Source: Ustilago trichophora
Taxonomy: Eukaryota; Basidiomycota; Ustilaginomycetes; Ustilaginales; Ustilaginaceae
Direction of reading: 5' to 3'
DNA: 64,000 nt
Assembly (NCBI GenBank): GCA_900323505.1
Contig: OOIN01000006.1
Coordinates: forward strand, 682,001 to 746,000
Position numbers and translations under genes: made by a program. Of the stretch, positions 61,703 to 64,000 are shown piece by piece. Below the pieces are notes generated by a model. It saw nothing but the letters and a program-made list of their open reading frames with translations, was not told the origin of the DNA and ran no database searches. The stretch's first letter is position 1. Every line of letters starts with the position of its first letter.

Positions 61703-63412
61703 CTATCCCTGAATGCGCTTTCGCTTAACATCAATCTTCTTAGCATCCTCTCTACCCTGTTCAAAGGCGCTCGAGTCCTTCTTGAAGGTGGTTTTTGCTC
61801 TCTTTTTAAACTTGAGGCCAGAGTGTTGCGAATTGAGGTAGTCGTCTGCGATCTTTTCTGCATCTTGTCTGAAGCGAATCAGTTGGTTGCCGGATTGCCA
61901 GCCTGCGCCATTGTCCTCTGGTTCGAGCTTGGGCTTGATATCCTCAGACTCGGGGTCGGGTTTAGGCTGGATATCAGCAGAAGAAGGAGAAGTGGTGTTA
62001 TCGAGATCAGAGGTCAGATCGATAATGTCGCTTTCGAGAGCTTCGTCAAAGTGCGGCTTGATGTCCTCTTCGAATGCTGGTGTGGGCAGGTCAGAGTTCA
62101 GATCGTAGAAACGATCGTGGGCGTCTTCGTTGTCGGATTCAGAGTCGTGATCGTGCTCGAGCTTTGTCGACCCGAAGCCACTGTCGGTCCAGCGACCGTA
62201 GCCATCGTCGGCTTGTTCAGATGCAGAGCGTTTGACGCCGTTGCGAAACGGTTTGATGTCTTCCTCGTCGATGGCATCTTCGAGTTGTACGTTTCGAGAT
62301 CTTGATGCCGAGCTGCCACTGAAACCATTAGCTTGGCGCTCAGGCTTGATCCCTGGCTCGGACTTGACTGATGAAACTGGTGGATCCTCCAATCGCTCCT
62401 TCTCCTTCTTGGTCTGAGCAGCCTCTTGCTCCTCGGCATCTTTCAACCTCTTCTTCTCAGATTCGATAGCCAGGCGCATCTCTTCCTTCTTCTCCTTCTT
62501 GGCCAACGCGATTAAGCCCGCAGCCACGCCTTGACAGTAGCTGTTCTTGCCCGTTTTACCCGACACCAACTTGGCACTCGCCTTCTCATACGCCCAGGTC
62601 AGCACCTGATTGTGTACCATCTCGAACGCATGTGCTGCAGCCACCGTGTTGATGGCTAGCCCATAAAACGTCCAGCTAAGCTTGGTCCGATTGGCATACG
62701 AGGTCGAATATGCTTTGACGTCGAAGAAGAGGTTTATAGCGATAGCGACTTGGTTGACCCAGCTCTCATTACGCGGAGAAGCGTTGGTCTGGGAAACGAT
62801 CTCGACGATCGACATGCCAGCGCGGGTCTGGTTGGTCTCGGCAGAGGAGGAAGCGAGGATATCTGCTTGGGTAAGATTCTGGGAAGACATGAGACGGGTT
62901 GCCAGGCGAAGGGCCTGTTGAGCTTCAGCTTCGCCTGTGCCAGGATGCTTGGCGAGAGCGAGGGATTTCTGGATACGGGAGAGAATGCCGGAGCTGACAT
63001 TGGCGAGCTTTGCTTCGGATTGTGAAACCGAGGCAACGCCGTCGGTGGCAAGGGTTCCGATGCGAGCGATAGCGTAGAGCTTAGGAGCTGTTGTTGGAGT
63101 GCTGGAAGAAGCGCACATCTTGCCGCGGCGTTTGTTTGCACTTCCGCAAAAGTCGTCATTTTGATCTTCGTTGTCGGTACAAGGCTGGCTGTCGTCCTCG
63201 TACTTAAGGCGGCTGGACCCTGCAGCTGGTCGTTTTGGGCGGGTTGCTGGCTCGGACGGCCCGGGTTGGATTGCATGCTCGTCATCGGAGTTGCAAAGAT
63301 CGATCACAAAAGGTTCCGGCTTGATCTTTGGCTTGGTTTCCTGCTGCTGGTTTAGTGTGCCATGGAAACCATTACCAGCTACGGGTGATCCACCTCGTTG
63401 GCGCACCGGCAT
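61703..63412 (-). CDS. DUF2786-domain protein
   Basis: 569 residues, single exon. A DUF2786 helix pair lies at about 140-185 (SRIQKSLALAKHPGTGEAEAQQALRLA, with NLTQADIL), followed by the associated mixed domain at about 205-305 (VNQVAIAINLFFDVKAYS, AAHAFEMVHNQVLTWAY). The rest is charged and disordered. Several I-K-P-E/I-K-P-K tetrapeptides sit next to acidic stretches (KIKPEPFVIDL, DIKPKLEPE); the hydrophobic-Lys-x-Glu form resembles sumoylation or SUMO-interaction sites. The biochemical role of DUF2786 is unknown. It ends about 100 bp from the stop of gene Q and closes the cluster on the right. Confidence 0.8.
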   Translation of the reverse strand: MPVRQRGGSPVAGNGFHGTLNQQQETKPKIKPEPFVIDLCNSDDEHAIQPGPSEPATRPKRPAAGSSRLKYEDDSQPCTDNEDQNDDFCGSANKRRGKMCASSSTPTTAPKLYAIARIGTLATDGVASVSQSEAKLANVSSGILSRIQKSLALAKHPGTGEAEAQQALRLATRLMSSQNLTQADILASSSAETNQTRAGMSIVEIVSQTNASPRNESWVNQVAIAINLFFDVKAYSTSYANRTKLSWTFYGLAINTVAAAHAFEMVHNQVLTWAYEKASAKLVSGKTGKNSYCQGVAAGLIALAKKEKKEEMRLAIESEKKRLKDAEEQEAAQTKKEKERLEDPPVSSVKSEPGIKPERQANGFSGSSASRSRNVQLEDAIDEEDIKPFRNGVKRSASEQADDGYGRWTDSGFGSTKLEHDHDSESDNEDAHDRFYDLNSDLPTPAFEEDIKPHFDEALESDIIDLTSDLDNTTSPSSADIQPKPDPESEDIKPKLEPEDNGAGWQSGNQLIRFRQDAEKIADDYLNSQHSGLKFKKRAKTTFKKDSSAFEQGREDAKKIDVKRKRIQG

Positions 63413-64000
63413 CGTGAAAGACTCAAAGACGCTTCTGTGCTGGGTTTGAGATGCAGCAGAGCTATGACGAGGGCAATGGTGATGATGGTGGCAAAGAGGT
63501 CAACATCGACGGTATCTTGGGCTGTGCCATTAGAATGCTGGGATGGTTGAAATGAAGCTGAAGGAAGGACGGCGGTCGGTGTTGGCTTTTTGGTGGAGAC
63601 CTGCAGACTCATGCGTGTTATGTGTTGCTCTCTCTTTTCCAAAGTCACAGACGCGCTCTTTTCGCTGTGTTGCCCTGCGTAAGGCTACGCGCCGTGTAAA
63701 TTGGCCGAGGGTTTGGTTGCTCGTCTGGCTCAGGGTCCAATCTCAGTGTTCGGTAAGTCGAATCGGAACCGAATTTGAATTTTAACCTTTTTTTGTTTTT
63801 GTTTTTTTTCTCGACCCTCTGCAGCTGCATGGGCAGTGTGCATCCAAAGATCCCGTCTCCGGGCTGCAGCAGTTTCACTCTTCCTCCAAAGCAGCTCCGG
63901 ATCAAGCTCACACTCGCACACAGCCCAATTCAGCTGGTGGATAAAGCTTCAAAACATCACCTCTCTTGCGTCACCATCACTGTGATCACCCAGAGGTCAA
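63413..64000. other. upstream region of the DUF2786 gene
   Basis: About 590 bp to the window edge, with T-rich sequence near 63790-63810. No gene supported. Confidence 0.45.

Overview
The window looks like nuclear chromosomal DNA of a smut fungus (Ustilaginaceae, in or near Ustilago/Sporisorium). The evidence is a set of long intron-poor housekeeping genes, short canonical introns elsewhere, a dispersed single 5S rRNA gene, and a long tandem block of small secreted-protein genes of the kind smuts carry as effector clusters. The species cannot be fixed from sequence alone. All splice sites and joins were placed by eye and have not been checked against transcripts.

Left part (1-36.4 kb), conserved core genes: the 3' end of an unknown gene; an alpha/beta hydrolase (-); a DUF2423 ribosome-biogenesis protein (+); two pogo-like DNA transposons, one inserted inside the other (5.40-9.91 kb); a PHO81/NUC-2-type SPX-ankyrin phosphate sensor (-); exportin Crm1 (+); the Golgi Qb-SNARE Gos1 (-, three exons); a 1432-residue zinc-finger transcription factor (+, three exons); a Gid7/WDR26-type LisH-CTLH-WD40 protein (+); and the nucleoporin Nup133 (+). 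Intergenic regions are long (up to 3 kb) and contain simple repeats.

Right part (36.7-61.6 kb), a secreted-protein cluster: 14 genes with N-terminal signal peptides, plus one relic exon. All but the first lie on the + strand. Eleven of them (C, D, E, G, H, J, K, L, M, N, O in my lettering) share a hidden architecture despite very low sequence identity. A signal-peptide exon ends in phase 1. A tiny exon of 57-81 nt follows, usually encoding a helix with an FW..VA..P-like pattern, and also ends in phase 1. The last exon opens with a Trp-Asn motif (G-S-D-W-N-x-Y-Y and variants). This implies one ancestral gene amplified in tandem and diversified strongly, with M and N as the most recent pair. 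Gene Q shares the intron phases but is otherwise different. A (no introns) and B are further secreted proteins. A 5S rRNA gene, short tandem duplications, an orphan seven-helix membrane protein (57.3-58.9 kb) and relics lie in or beside the cluster. The window ends with a DUF2786 protein on the - strand.

The cluster family is the best candidate for an undescribed system: probably plant-infection effectors, but that role is inferred from signal peptides, clustering and organism, not shown by the sequence.
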